This document shows positions 33,291 to 42,140 of a stretch of 64,000 nt of DNA, in pieces. This DNA is from Rubrivivax sp. (GTDB lineage Bacteria; Pseudomonadota; Gammaproteobacteria; Burkholderiales; Burkholderiaceae_C). The stretch lies in contig JAIYCR010000038.1 in assembly GCA_027487905.1 (NCBI GenBank), positions 101,351 to 165,350 of the forward strand, given 5' to 3'. Each line of letters starts with the position of its first letter. Position 1 is the first letter of the stretch. The notes beneath the pieces were generated by a model. That model was not told the origin of the DNA, did no database searches, and saw only the letters and a list, made by a program, of their open reading frames with translations. Made by a program: the position numbers and the translations under genes.

Positions 33291-33365
33291 GGGTTTCCGT
33301 TCAGGGCAGGAGGAGGAGGGAAGAAAAGAAGGGACGGGCCAAGGACAGGCGCGGGCGCGTCAGGC

Positions 33366-33905
33366 TCAGAAGGTCGCCGCCGCCTTGGGCGGCTCGGCCT
33401 GCATCACCTCGGTGGCGGGCTTCTCGTTGGCCCCGGCATCGGTCCAGGCCGGCACCCGCCCGATGCGGGCGGCCTCGTGCCAGGCGAAGTTCAGCTCCAC
33501 CTTGATGCCGTTGATCGGCTCGCGCATGAAGAGCTGGTAGAGGTTGGAGTTGTGCGCCTTGCGCTCGGAGAACTCCACGCCGTTGGCGGTGAGCCGCTCG
33601 ATGAACTCTTCGATGCCTTCGCAGTTCAGGCACAGGTGGTCGATGCGGCCCGAGCCCATCGCCCCCGCCGCGGAGTAGTCCTTGTCACCGTCGGTGGGGG
33701 TCTTCAGGTAGGTGTCCTGGTGGGTGGAGTAGCGCGCCTTGCCGATGTGGATCACGTCCTGCTCGCCGATGTAGAGCCAATACACCGGAAAGCCGAACTC
33801 GGGGTGGTAGCCGTTGCGGAAACCGAGGTTGTTGACGAACCAGTCGCGGGTGCCCTCCGGGTCGTCGGTGAGGATCAGCAGGTGCTCGAGGAAGCGCAGG
33901 CCCAT
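33366..33905 (-). CDS. VOC family (glyoxalase/extradiol dioxygenase-like) protein
   Basis: The 179-residue product has two beta-alpha-beta-beta-beta modules. LRFLEHLLILTDDPEGTRDWFVNNLGF carries the first metal histidine, and SGRIDHLCLNC with a later glutamate in GIKVELNF carries the others. The family includes dioxygenases, glyoxalases and isomerases with a divalent metal. Sequence alone does not say which. It lies between the cupin and the oxidoreductase in the operon. The ATG at 33905 avoids overlap with the cupin gene. The last 25 residues are a low-complexity tail. Confidence 0.82.
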   Translation of the reverse strand: MGLRFLEHLLILTDDPEGTRDWFVNNLGFRNGYHPEFGFPVYWLYIGEQDVIHIGKARYSTHQDTYLKTPTDGDKDYSAAGAMGSGRIDHLCLNCEGIEEFIERLTANGVEFSERKAHNSNLYQLFMREPINGIKVELNFAWHEAARIGRVPAWTDAGANEKPATEVMQAEPPKAAATF

Positions 33906-33937
33906 GGAAGTTCTCCGGGTGGTTCGGCGGGATGGAT

Positions 33938-34354
33938 TCAGCGCGCATGCTCGGCGGCTACCGGGCGGGTCTCGCCGGTTTCCACAAGCGTGCGGGTGGC
34001 GTTCACCGACGCATAGATCCACAGGATCTTCATCGGCTGGGTGTCCGACTTGTTGCGGAAGCGGTGCGGCACGTTGGGCGGGATGAAGGTGGTGTCCAGC
34101 GCCTTGAGCTCATGCACCTCGCCGGCGATGTCCATGTAGGCCTCGCCTTCGAGCAGCACCACGCTTTCCTCGCAGTTGTGGCTGTGGAAGGGAATCTTGG
34201 TGCCGGGGGCGAACTCGGTGATGCCGTTGATGAAGGTGGTGGCCCCCACCGAGGGCAGCACGAGAGGCGTGGTGCGGGCGCCGCCGCCGCGGTCGTGGCT
34301 CTGGATCTGGTCGGGGCGCAGCACGCGGTGCGTGACAGGGCTGGAAGCGGACAT
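33938..34354 (-). CDS. Small single-domain cupin protein
   Basis: The 138-residue beta-barrel protein has cupin motif 1, PFHSHNCEESVVLLEGEA, with two histidines and a glutamate, and motif 2, FIPPNVPHRFRN, with the last histidine. That makes a complete 3-His/1-Glu metal site. Small cupins may be dioxygenases, isomerases or ligand sensors. Co-location with an aldehyde dehydrogenase, an Ldh-type dehydrogenase and a VOC protein suggests an enzymatic role in the same pathway. There is no signal peptide. Confidence 0.82.
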   Translation of the reverse strand: MSASSPVTHRVLRPDQIQSHDRGGGARTTPLVLPSVGATTFINGITEFAPGTKIPFHSHNCEESVVLLEGEAYMDIAGEVHELKALDTTFIPPNVPHRFRNKSDTQPMKILWIYASVNATRTLVETGETRPVAAEHAR

Positions 34355-34412
34355 CGGGGGTTCTCCACGGGACGGCGGGTGAATCGGTCGGATCGGATGC
34401 AGGGGCTTGGCC

Positions 34413-35786
34413 TCAGGTGCGGGCCGGGCCCGTCCACACGGTCTTGATGTTGGTGAACTCGCGCAGGCCGAGCACACCGAGCTCGCGCCCGTAGCCCGAG
34501 GCCTTGATGCCGCCGAAGGGCAGACGCGGGTCGGAGGCCACCATGCCGTTGACGAACACCGCGCCGGCCTCGATGCGCCGGGTGAGGCCCTCGGCGCGCT
34601 GGAGGTCGGCCGTCCACAGTGCCGCGCCCAGGCCGAAGGGCGTGCCGTTGGCCACCGCGAGCGCCTCCTCGGCATCGCGCACGCGCACGATGGCCGCCGC
34701 CGGCCCGAAGGTCTCCTCGCGTGCAACCGTCATCGACGGGGTCACGCGGTCCAGCACCGCGGGCTCGTAGAAGGCGCCGGGCCCAGGCAGGGGCCGTCCG
34801 CCGGTGAGCAGCCGCGCCCCTTCGGACACCGAGGCCAGCACCTGCTGGTGCAGCTCGTCGCGCAGGTTCACCCGGGCCATCGAGCCCTGGGTGGAGCGGG
34901 CGTCGAAGGGGTCGCCGACCACCAGCTGGCGGGTGGCCGCGACGAAGGCCTCGACGAAGCGATCGGCCACGCTCGCCTCGACGATGAATCGCTTGGCTGC
35001 GATGCAGCTCTGGCCGGTGTTCTGGAAACGCGCCTTCACGCCCACCGCCGCGGCGGCGGCCAGGTCGGCATCGGCCAGCACGATGAAGGGGTCGGAGCCA
35101 CCGAGCTCGAGCACCTGCTTCTTCAGTGCTTGACCGGCCGCCGCAGCCAGGCTTCGGCCCACCGGCGTGGAGCCGGTGAAGGTGACGGCGGCGATGCGCG
35201 CATCGGCGATCAGGCCGTTGACCTCGGCGGCACCGACCAGCAGGGTCGTCACCAGGCCGCGCGGAAGGCCCGCCCGCGCGCACACCGCTTCGATCGCCCG
35301 CGCGCACTGCGGCACGTTGCTCGCATGCTTGAGCACCAGTCCGTTGCCGCCGGCCAGCACGGGCGCGGCCGCCCGCATCACCTGCCAGAACGGGTAGTTC
35401 CAGGGCATGACGGCCAGCACCAGCCCGAGCGGGTCGTAGACGATGCGGCTGTCGGTGGCGGCACTGGCCACGAGGTCGTCGCCCAGCATGGCAGGGGCGG
35501 CATCGGCGTAGACGTCGAAATTCCACGCGCACTTCTCCACCTCGCCCAGGGCCTCGGCCAGGGGCTTGCCCATCTCCAGGCTGATCAGGCGGGCGAGCTC
35601 GGCCTTGTCCTCGCGCAGCGCACGGGCCACGGCCCGCAGGTGGGGCATGCGTTCGGCCACCGGGGTGCGCGCCCAGGCCTTCTGGGCCTGGTCGGCCTGG
35701 GCCAGGCGCGCCTGGATGCCCGCGGCGTCCAGGGTGGCGATGGTCTCGAGCCGCTCACCGGTGGCCGGGTTGAGGGACTGCATCAT
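34413..35786 (-). CDS. NAD(P)-dependent aldehyde dehydrogenase, succinate-semialdehyde type
   Basis: The 457-residue ALDH has PWNYPFWQVMRAA, the FTGSTPVGR cofactor loop, the base in VLELGGSDPFIV and the catalytic cysteine in FQNTGQSCIAAKRFI. The short length and the NTGQSCIAAKR motif fit the GabD2/SSADH subgroup. The natural substrate is probably a semialdehyde produced by the operon pathway. It starts 4 bp after the Ldh-type gene, an arrangement typical of coupled translation. Two adjacent ATG codons at 35786 and 35783 are possible starts. Confidence 0.88.
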   Translation of the reverse strand: MMQSLNPATGERLETIATLDAAGIQARLAQADQAQKAWARTPVAERMPHLRAVARALREDKAELARLISLEMGKPLAEALGEVEKCAWNFDVYADAAPAMLGDDLVASAATDSRIVYDPLGLVLAVMPWNYPFWQVMRAAAPVLAGGNGLVLKHASNVPQCARAIEAVCARAGLPRGLVTTLLVGAAEVNGLIADARIAAVTFTGSTPVGRSLAAAAGQALKKQVLELGGSDPFIVLADADLAAAAAVGVKARFQNTGQSCIAAKRFIVEASVADRFVEAFVAATRQLVVGDPFDARSTQGSMARVNLRDELHQQVLASVSEGARLLTGGRPLPGPGAFYEPAVLDRVTPSMTVAREETFGPAAAIVRVRDAEEALAVANGTPFGLGAALWTADLQRAEGLTRRIEAGAVFVNGMVASDPRLPFGGIKASGYGRELGVLGLREFTNIKTVWTGPART

Positions 35787-35790
35787 GGCT

Positions 35791-36852
35791 TCACTCCTGG
35801 ACAGTGAGGGCAGCGATGCCCAGTTCACGGGCGAGCGTGTGCAGCTCGTCGAGCAGCCCCGTGGCCACCGGAATGCCGTCCACGCGGTAGCGCTCGCGCT
35901 TCTCGTGGCTTTGCTCTCCGGGCAGCCAGATGCGCTGCACACCGGGCAGTCGAGCGCTTGCGCGGATGTCGCGAACCAGCGTGTCCACGGCCTGCTTGAA
36001 ATGCGCCGGGTCTCCGAAGGCGGCCAGGTCGATCACCAGGATGGCCTGGCCCGTGTTGGTGACGCTGACGTGGTCGGCGTTGAAATCGACGACCTCGCGG
36101 CCCATCGCCGCGCCGCCCAGCGTGCCGGCCAGCAGTCCCACGATGAGGGCCAGGCCGTAGCCCTTGTGGTCGCCGATGGGCAGCAGGAAGCCTTCGCCCG
36201 AGCGCTTCGGATCGAGCAGGGGCTGGCCCTGGCGGTCGATCATCCAGCCCACGGGCATCTGCTCGCCACGCTTGGCCCGGGCCTTGACCTTGCCATAGGC
36301 GGCCACCGTCGTGGCCATGTCGAGCACGACGGGCGGCTCCTGCGCGGTGGGAATGCCCGCCGCGATGGGGTTGGTGGACAGCAGCATGTCCATGCCGCCC
36401 CAGGGCGGCAGGTGGTTCGCGTTGCCCACCGCGAAATACAGGCCGAGCATGTCGTGCTGCAGCGGGCGGCGGGCATAGAGCGAGGCCGGCCCGGCGTGGT
36501 TGCTGTAGCGCGTTCCGACCCAGGCCACGCCAGCGCTTCGCGCCTTCTCGATGGCGATGTCCACGGCGCGGGACACGACCAGATGGCCCATGCCGTTGTC
36601 GCCGTCGACCACCGCCATGGCGGCGCGCTCCTGGACGATGCGGATGTCCGGGTGCTTGTTGATGCCGCCCGCGCGGATGCGCTTGATGTACTGGGGCAGG
36701 CGGATGACGCCGTGGCCATCGGAGCCTTGCAGGTCGGCGTCGGCCATCAGGCCGGCCACCTGGCGGGCGTCGGCTTCGGGCAGGCCGCACTGGACGAAGG
36801 CGGACTCGATGAAGCGCGACAGCGCCTCGTGGGTGACAGGACGGGAGCTCAT
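35791..36852 (-). CDS. Ldh family (malate/L-lactate dehydrogenase-type) oxidoreductase
   Basis: The 353-residue protein belongs to the non-Rossmann Ldh/YlbC family. It has GSDGHGVIRLPQYIKRI with the family histidine, YSNHAGPASLYARR, and a C-terminal GDHKGYGLALIVGLLAGTLGG motif. Members oxidise 2-hydroxy acids such as malate, lactate, ureidoglycolate or sulfolactate with NAD(P). With the adjacent aldehyde dehydrogenase it could form a two-step oxidation. It lies 22 bp after the Bug receptor gene in the operon. Confidence 0.88.
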   Translation of the reverse strand: MSSRPVTHEALSRFIESAFVQCGLPEADARQVAGLMADADLQGSDGHGVIRLPQYIKRIRAGGINKHPDIRIVQERAAMAVVDGDNGMGHLVVSRAVDIAIEKARSAGVAWVGTRYSNHAGPASLYARRPLQHDMLGLYFAVGNANHLPPWGGMDMLLSTNPIAAGIPTAQEPPVVLDMATTVAAYGKVKARAKRGEQMPVGWMIDRQGQPLLDPKRSGEGFLLPIGDHKGYGLALIVGLLAGTLGGAAMGREVVDFNADHVSVTNTGQAILVIDLAAFGDPAHFKQAVDTLVRDIRASARLPGVQRIWLPGEQSHEKRERYRVDGIPVATGLLDELHTLARELGIAALTVQE

Positions 36853-36874
36853 GGCAGCGATCGGGTTCGGCAGC

Positions 36875-37864
36875 TCAATCGGTGGTGATGTTCTGCTCGG
36901 TGATGAGCTTGCGGTAGAGCTCGAACTGCGCCTTGGTCGCCTGACCCAGTTCGGCCGCCAGCGTGCCGCGCGGCGTCACGCCCAGTGCGACGAGCTTGTC
37001 GCGCGTGACCGGATCGGCGAGCGCCCGCGTGATCTCGGTGTTCAACCGGGCCACGATGTCCTTGGGCGTGCCCGCAGGCGCGACCATCGCGAACCAGGAG
37101 TTGAAGGTGAAGTTGGGCACGCCCGCCTCGGCGAAGGTGGGCACGTTGGGGAACTGCGGCAGTCGCTGCGTGGTGCCCACGGCCAGCAGGCGCAGCCGCC
37201 CGGCCTGGATCAGCGAGATCACCGTTCCCAGGCCCTGCATGCCCACGTCCACCTCGCCGGCGGCCACGCCCACGGCACCGGGCGTCGCGCCCTTGTAGGG
37301 CACGTGCACCACGTTCAGCCCCGTGCGGTTGAGCAGCAGCGCCATGCCGATGTGCTGCGGGCTGCCGTTGCCGCCGGAGCTGTAGTTGAGCTTGCCCGGC
37401 GCGGCCTTGGCCGCGGTGATGAAGTCGGCCAAGGTGCGGTAGGGCGAGTCGGCCTTGACGATCAGCCCCCATTCCACCGTGCCGACGAGGGAGACCGGGT
37501 CGAAGTCGGTCAGTGCGTTCCACGGCATGCGCGGGATCATGTGCGGCACCATGGTCAGCACGCTGTCGTTGTAGCCGCCCAGCGTGTAGCCGTCCGGTGC
37601 CGAGCGGGCGACACGGTCCGCGCCGATCAGGCCCGACGAGCCCACCACGTTCTCCACGACGAAGGGCTGGCCCATCTGCTCGCCCAGCTTTTGCACCAGC
37701 ACGCGCGCGGCGTTGTCCACCGCGCTGCCCGCGGCCAGCGGCACGATGAGCCGGATGGGCTTGGATGGATAGGGCGCCTGCGCCAGCGCCGCCCGGGGCA
37801 GCAGGGCAGGCAGCGCGCCGAGGGCAAGGCCGGCCCCGAGGGCCAGTCGACGGGAGGCAGTCAT
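36875..37864 (-). CDS. Tripartite tricarboxylate transporter receptor (Bug/TctC), first gene of the operon
   Basis: The 329-residue product has a twin-arginine-like signal (SRRLALGAGLALGALPALLP, cut near ALA-Q30) and the Bug signature PIRLIVPLAAGSAVDNAARVL, VVENVVGSSGLIG and VPYKGATPGAVGVAAGEVDVG. It is the first gene of the long minus-strand catabolic operon, which also contains a TRAP system. Either the two receptors serve different substrates, or this protein works as a ligand sensor. It diverges from a LysR gene across a 182-bp gap. Confidence 0.9.
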   Translation of the reverse strand: MTASRRLALGAGLALGALPALLPRAALAQAPYPSKPIRLIVPLAAGSAVDNAARVLVQKLGEQMGQPFVVENVVGSSGLIGADRVARSAPDGYTLGGYNDSVLTMVPHMIPRMPWNALTDFDPVSLVGTVEWGLIVKADSPYRTLADFITAAKAAPGKLNYSSGGNGSPQHIGMALLLNRTGLNVVHVPYKGATPGAVGVAAGEVDVGMQGLGTVISLIQAGRLRLLAVGTTQRLPQFPNVPTFAEAGVPNFTFNSWFAMVAPAGTPKDIVARLNTEITRALADPVTRDKLVALGVTPRGTLAAELGQATKAQFELYRKLITEQNITTD

Positions 37865-37982
37865 GTGCGGGAGATCCAGGTCGTGTCGGAAGGCGGGCGG
37901 GTGGCCCGGCGAAGCGTTCGCCGCACCACCCTCGGATGCTTGGAGACTAGGGCGGCGAACCCTCCCGTGTCCAATGCCGTGT

Positions 37983-38012
37983 TTGACGCCTGCCATGCCG
38001 GATTGCTATCGT
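37983..38012 (+). promoter_or_regulatory. Possible sigma-70 promoter of the LysR gene
   Basis: TTGACG at 37983-37988 and TATCGT at 38007-38012, 18 bp apart, form a moderate -35/-10 pair 35 bp before the TTG start at 38047. The rest of the 182-bp divergent gap shows no strong inverted repeat that I can single out as the LysR site. Confidence 0.35.
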
Positions 38013-38046
38013 TCAAGGGAAACCCCGTAGAAGCGAGGAAATCGCG

Positions 38047-38967
38047 TTGAACCTGCGTCGCCTTCGAAACTTCATCACCGTCGCCGACGCGGGCAGCCTC
38101 ACCGCCGCCGCGGTTGCCATACCGATCGCGCAACCCGCACTGACCCGCCAGATCCGCGAACTGGAAGAGGAGATGGGCGTTCAGCTGCTGCAAAGGCTGC
38201 CCCGTGGCGTGCGCTTGACCCAGGCCGGCGTGAGCTTCTACGAATCGGCCCAGCTGATGCTGGCCGAAGCCGCCCGGCTGACCCAGAAGCTCGCCCGCGC
38301 GCAGGCGTCCACCCAGGCCACCGTGGTGCTGGGCGTGTCGCCCACGCTGGCGGGCCTCTTGCTGCCCGGGCTTTTCGAGACCTGCATGAACACCCTGGAC
38401 GGCGTGGTGCTGCGCACCCGCGAGGCCTTCACGCCGCAGCTGCTGGACTGGCTGGAGCGCGGCGTCATCGACATGGCCATCGTCACCAACCCGGCGTCGG
38501 GCCGGGCGCTGGCGCTGCAGCCGCTGCTGGCTGAACCCTTCGCGCTCGTCTCGCACGAAAGCATGCGGGTGGCCCCGCACGTGATGCTGCACCAGCTGAC
38601 GCGCATTCCGCTCTTGATGACCAGCCTGCACCGCGGCATCGTGGAGCGCCAGCTCGCGCTGCTCGGCCGCGAGCTGCAGGTGCGCTCGGAAATCGACTCG
38701 GTGGATGCCATCCGCGAACTGGTGCTGCGCGGCCGCTGGGCGACCATCATGCCGGTCTCGGTGTTCAAGGAGCTGCTCGGGCCGGCGCGCCTGGTGCTCT
38801 CGCAGATTTCCGGCGTGCAGCTCAATCGCCAGCTGGTGCTCGCCCGCCGGCTGGAGAGCCAGCCGCCGGCCGCGCTGACGCTGGTCCACGAACTGGTGGA
38901 CGCGGAGTTCTCGCGGCTGGCCCGGCACGGCGCGTTCAGCTTCGCCACGGCAACGGACACGCCCTGA
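38047..38967 (+). CDS. LysR family transcriptional regulator
   Basis: The 306-residue regulator begins with NLRRLRNFITVADAGSLTAAAVAIPIAQPALTRQIRELE, a clear LysR winged helix, and continues with the effector domain. The start is TTG at 38047, supported by GAGGAA six bases upstream; no ATG gives the complete DNA-binding domain. It diverges from the 11-gene catabolic operon and most likely activates it when an operon substrate or intermediate binds. The NAC/CatR-like recognition helix IPIAQPALTRQIRELE is typical. Confidence 0.9.
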   Translation: MNLRRLRNFITVADAGSLTAAAVAIPIAQPALTRQIRELEEEMGVQLLQRLPRGVRLTQAGVSFYESAQLMLAEAARLTQKLARAQASTQATVVLGVSPTLAGLLLPGLFETCMNTLDGVVLRTREAFTPQLLDWLERGVIDMAIVTNPASGRALALQPLLAEPFALVSHESMRVAPHVMLHQLTRIPLLMTSLHRGIVERQLALLGRELQVRSEIDSVDAIRELVLRGRWATIMPVSVFKELLGPARLVLSQISGVQLNRQLVLARRLESQPPAALTLVHELVDAEFSRLARHGAFSFATATDTP

Positions 38968-38979
38968 GCCCGCGCGCGC

Positions 38980-39762
38980 TCAGGCCCCGAGGAAGTCGAG
39001 CACCGCATCGTTGAAGGCCTGGGGCTGCTCGAGATTGGCCAGGTGGCTGGCGTCGGGCAACACCACCAGGCGCGCACCCGGCCAATGCGCGGCCAGGGCC
39101 TGCGCGGCCGCCGGCGGCGTCGCAGGATCGTGCTCGCCCACGATGACCAGGGCCGGCGAGCGCTGTGCCGCCAGCGCCGTGAGGGTGTTGGTGGTCGCGA
39201 TGGCCGCGCAACACCCGGCGTAGCCGTCCACCGCCGTGCCGGCGATCATCGCGCCCACTTCGGCCATGCGCTGCGGCGACCGGTCGCGGAAAGCGGGGGT
39301 GAACCAGCGGTCCAGCGTGGGCTGCACCAGGCTGGCCATGCCCTCCTCGCGCGCAAGCCGCGCACGCTCAGCCCACAGTGCCGCACCGGCCGCAGGCACC
39401 TGACCGGTGGTGTCGGCGAGGATGACGCGGTCGAGCACATGCGGCTGGCGCAGCGCGAGCATCTGCCCGACCATGCCGCCCATGGAAAGCCCGAGCCAGT
39501 GGGTGCGCGCGATGCCCAGGTGCTGCAGCAGAGCGAAGGCGTCGTCGGCCAGTTGCTCGAGCGTGTAGGGGCCGCCCGGCGCGTCGGTGAGCCCGTGGCC
39601 GCGGGTGTCGTAGCGCAGCACGGTGAAGTGCGCGGCCAGCGCGCTGACCTGCGGCTCCCACATGCCCAGGTGGGTGGCCAGGGAATGCGACAGCGTGATC
39701 CACGGCCCCTGGCCGGTGATCTCGTAGTGGACGGCGATGTCGCCGATGCGGGCGTGGGCCAT
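38980..39762 (-). CDS. Alpha/beta hydrolase, 3-oxoadipate enol-lactonase-like
   Basis: The 260-residue protein has the PcaD-like start IAVHYEITGQGPWITLSHSLATHLGMWEPQ, the nucleophile elbow GLSMGGMVGQ, an acid in VGEHDPATPP and a histidine in DASHLANLEQP. PcaD opens the enol-lactone of the beta-ketoadipate pathway, and the family also includes C-C hydrolases. It is the last gene of a minus-strand set starting at 43199 and follows the HbpS-like gene by 9 bp. A lactone hydrolysis or ring-fission product cleavage is likely. Confidence 0.85.
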   Translation of the reverse strand: MAHARIGDIAVHYEITGQGPWITLSHSLATHLGMWEPQVSALAAHFTVLRYDTRGHGLTDAPGGPYTLEQLADDAFALLQHLGIARTHWLGLSMGGMVGQMLALRQPHVLDRVILADTTGQVPAAGAALWAERARLAREEGMASLVQPTLDRWFTPAFRDRSPQRMAEVGAMIAGTAVDGYAGCCAAIATTNTLTALAAQRSPALVIVGEHDPATPPAAAQALAAHWPGARLVVLPDASHLANLEQPQAFNDAVLDFLGA

Positions 39763-39771
39763 CGCGCCGGC

Positions 39772-40245
39772 TCAGCCCTGCGCCACCGGCCGTGGCGCGC
39801 CGGTGTCGGCCACCAGACCCGCGCCCGTCACGCCCGCCACCGCCGCCAGCTCGTCGTTGTGGGAAGTGTCCCCGCTGATGCCCACCGCGCCCAGCAGCAC
39901 GCCCTGGGCATCGCGGACCAGCACGCCGCCGCGCACCGGCACCATCTGTCCGTCGGTGAGCATGCCCACTGCCTGGATGAAGCCCGGCGCCACGCCGAAG
40001 CGCCGCTCGATCTCCTGGCCGCCGAAGCCCAGTCCCAGGCAACCCAGCGCCTTGCCGCGCGAGATGTCGAAGCGGTAGAGGCTCGTGCCGTCCTCGGCGC
40101 CATAGGCCTTCAAGGCCCCGCGGATGTCCAGCACCGTCACGGCCAGCGGCTCCATGCCGGCGGAGCGGCCGTGGGCCAGCGCCGCAGTGATGATCTGCCG
40201 GGCTGCGTCCAGCGAGAGCGTGTTCAGGGTGTGCGAGTGATTCAT
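39772..40245 (-). CDS. GlcG/HbpS family heme-binding-like protein
   Basis: The 157-residue product shows the GlcG/HbpS fold: LSLDAARQIITAALAHGRSAGMEPLAVTVLD, then PVRGGVLVRDAQGVLLGAVGISG near the C-terminus. Family members bind heme or corrinoids, or occur as accessory proteins in glycolate and aromatic catabolic operons; their exact role is unclear. It is not exported, judging from the N-terminus. It lies between the luciferase-like monooxygenase and the enol-lactonase-like gene. Confidence 0.85.
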   Translation of the reverse strand: MNHSHTLNTLSLDAARQIITAALAHGRSAGMEPLAVTVLDIRGALKAYGAEDGTSLYRFDISRGKALGCLGLGFGGQEIERRFGVAPGFIQAVGMLTDGQMVPVRGGVLVRDAQGVLLGAVGISGDTSHNDELAAVAGVTGAGLVADTGAPRPVAQG

Positions 40246-40320
40246 CGGGATGGCGTGCAGTGGGGTGTCAGGGGCAGCGGCCCGGGCCTTCGTTCAAGGG
40301 CGCGCGGGGTCGCCCGGCGC

Positions 40321-41409
40321 TCAGGCGCGCAGGGCCGCGTTCACGCGGGGCATCACCTCGTTGGCGAACAGCTCCATCGAGCGGCGCCCCAGCGCCTTGT
40401 CCTGCCAGTCGTGGCAGGCGTAGACGAGGTTGCCGAAGTCGCCCACGTGCTCGCGGAAGGACAGGATCTGGTCGACCACCGAGTTGACCGTGCCGGCCAG
40501 CACCAGGCGGCGGGTGACGTAGTCGGGCGTGACCGCGCTGTCGGCCATGGACGGGTCGGTCTTGAAGAGGTTGCCGCGGCCGCCGTTGAGCAGCTTGCGC
40601 GTGAGCTGCTTGAAATAGAAGTGGTAAGGCCCGCCCTCTTCGAGCGCATAGCGACGCGCGGTGGCGTCGTCGTCGGCGACGAAGATGCTCTTGGCCACCC
40701 GCCAGCCGTCGGGGCTGGCCACGGCGCCGACGGCCTCGCGGCCCTCCACGTACTTGGGCCAGTGGCTCTTGACCCACTCGGGCATCAGGAAATTGGCCGA
40801 GATGGGGCCCCACCCCCGCTTGGCCATCTCGGTCACGCCCTGGGAGAAGGGTGCCACCGCCGTGCCCACGATGGGCGGGTGGGGCCGCTGCAGCGGCTTC
40901 ATGATGAAGCCCTGACCGATCTCCGGAATCATGGTCTTGGCCACCGACACCTTCCAGAACTGCCCCTCGATGTCGTAGGGCGGCTCGGACTCCCAGATCT
41001 TCAGGATGGTGTTGATCGACTCGACGAACATCGCGTTGCGGTCGCGCCCGAAGTTGCCGAAGACCTCGGCGTCGGACATCAGGCCGCCCGGGCTGATGCC
41101 CATGATGAAGCGCCCGCCCAGCAGGTGGTCGAGCATCGCGGCCTGGGCCGCCACCGCCGCCGGGTGGGCATTGGGCAGGTTGATGGTGCCCGTGCCCAGC
41201 TTGATCTGCTGCGTCTGGGCGGCCAGCGAGGCCAGGAAGATCATGCTGGAGGTGACGGTCTCGGCCGCATCGGTGACGTGCTCGCCGACATAGGCCTCGC
41301 TGAAGCCCAGCCGGTCGGCCAGCAGCACCGCCTCGCGGTCTTCCTGCAGCGTCTCGCCCACGTCGCGCCCGGGCGGGTGCAGAGGCATCATGAAGGTGCT
41401 GTATTTCAC
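40321..41409 (-). CDS. LLM-class flavin-dependent monooxygenase
   Basis: The 362-residue TIM-barrel enzyme resembles bacterial luciferase: AVLLADRLGFSEAYVGEHVTDAAE, LGTGTINLPNAHPAAVAAQAAMLDHLLGGRFIMGISPGG, and a conserved C-terminal region. Class C flavoprotein monooxygenases use reduced FMN from a separate reductase to insert oxygen. A flavin reductase is encoded 93 bp upstream in the same operon, completing a two-component system. The substrate is probably an aromatic, heterocyclic or ketone intermediate of the surrounding pathway. Confidence 0.88.
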   Translation of the reverse strand: MKYSTFMMPLHPPGRDVGETLQEDREAVLLADRLGFSEAYVGEHVTDAAETVTSSMIFLASLAAQTQQIKLGTGTINLPNAHPAAVAAQAAMLDHLLGGRFIMGISPGGLMSDAEVFGNFGRDRNAMFVESINTILKIWESEPPYDIEGQFWKVSVAKTMIPEIGQGFIMKPLQRPHPPIVGTAVAPFSQGVTEMAKRGWGPISANFLMPEWVKSHWPKYVEGREAVGAVASPDGWRVAKSIFVADDDATARRYALEEGGPYHFYFKQLTRKLLNGGRGNLFKTDPSMADSAVTPDYVTRRLVLAGTVNSVVDQILSFREHVGDFGNLVYACHDWQDKALGRRSMELFANEVMPRVNAALRA

Positions 41410-41440
41410 GGCGGTATCCGGTTCGACGCGGTCTCGGTTG

Positions 41441-41477
41441 GGATCGGGGGGATGGGATCGGGGATCGGGGATCGGGA
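41441..41477. repeat. GGATCGGG tandem repeat
   Basis: Four to five imperfect copies of GGGATCGG lie in the 93-bp spacer between the flavin reductase and LLM genes. It looks like a replication-slippage tract. Nothing suggests that it codes for protein. Confidence 0.6.
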
Positions 41478-41502
41478 GCAGGCGGTGAAGACCGGGCGGC
41501 GC

Positions 41503-42090
41503 TCAGTCGGCCTCGAGCCCGACGCCACGGGCATATCGACCCTGGCAGTACAGGAGCCCGGCGCCGCCGTGGTGGTCGAAGGCCTCGACCGCGCCCAGGA
41601 AGAGGATGTGGTCGCCCACCTCCAGGCGCTGGACGGTGCGGCACTGGAAGCTGGCCGCCGTGCCTTCGAGCACCGGCAGGCCGCCGAGTCCGGCGCGGCA
41701 GGCCACGCCGTCGAACCGGTCGGCCTGGGGCGTGGCGAAACGCCGAGAGACGTCCTGCTGGTCGAGCCGCAGGACGTTCACGACGAAGCGGCCAGTGGCG
41801 TCGAAGGCCGCCAGGCTCGGCGACTGGCGCCGCAGGCTCCACAGCACGATGGGCGGCTCCAGCGAGACCGAGCTGAAGGAGTTGGCGGTGACGCCCACCG
41901 GGCCACCCTGCTCGCCGAGGGTGCTGACCACTGTCACGCCGGTGCCGAAACTGCCCAGCGCTCGCCGCAGGGCCAGCGCATCGGCGGGCGCGGGCGCAGG
42001 CACAGGTGTAGATGCGGCGGCGGCGGCGGGGGCATGGGAGGGTGCAGGGGTGGGCGCGAGGGCGGCGCAGGTCGCGGCGTTCAGGGACAT
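41503..42090 (-). CDS. Flavin reductase (FMN/FAD-binding split-barrel)
   Basis: The 195-residue protein has the flavin reductase domain from about residue 37: LRRALGSFGTGVTVVST, PVGVTANSFSSVSLEPPIVLWSLRR, FVVNVL and the late GDHILFLGAVEAF. It would reduce FMN or FAD with NAD(P)H and hand it to the adjacent LLM monooxygenase. The first 35 residues are an Ala/Pro-rich extension of no known role. A GATAA-containing site (42106-42119) lies just upstream and may be a repressor operator. Confidence 0.87.
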   Translation of the reverse strand: MSLNAATCAALAPTPAPSHAPAAAAASTPVPAPAPADALALRRALGSFGTGVTVVSTLGEQGGPVGVTANSFSSVSLEPPIVLWSLRRQSPSLAAFDATGRFVVNVLRLDQQDVSRRFATPQADRFDGVACRAGLGGLPVLEGTAASFQCRTVQRLEVGDHILFLGAVEAFDHHGGAGLLYCQGRYARGVGLEAD

Positions 42091-42105
42091 CGCCGGACTC
42101 TATGA

Positions 42106-42119
42106 TGATCGTTTGATAA
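42106..42119. promoter_or_regulatory. Candidate operator A (TGATC-GTTT-GATAA)
   Basis: This 14-bp element matches the shared TTATC-N4-GATAA pattern with two changes in the left arm. It lies 16 bp upstream of the flavin reductase start, where a bound protein would cover the promoter. The same pattern occurs at 43215, 47860 and 51248. Confidence 0.4.
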
Positions 42120-42140
42120 ATACAACCCGCATCCGCCCCA

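Noticed and set aside
31005..34016. 1003-codon open frame on the plus strand
   Set aside because: It runs antisense to dctP, the quinone oxidoreductase and the VOC gene, all of which have clear motifs; its composition is typical of an antisense shadow.
39043..42105. 1020-codon open frame on the plus strand
   Set aside because: It is antisense to four recognised genes and its product is His/Gln/Arg-rich without any motif.
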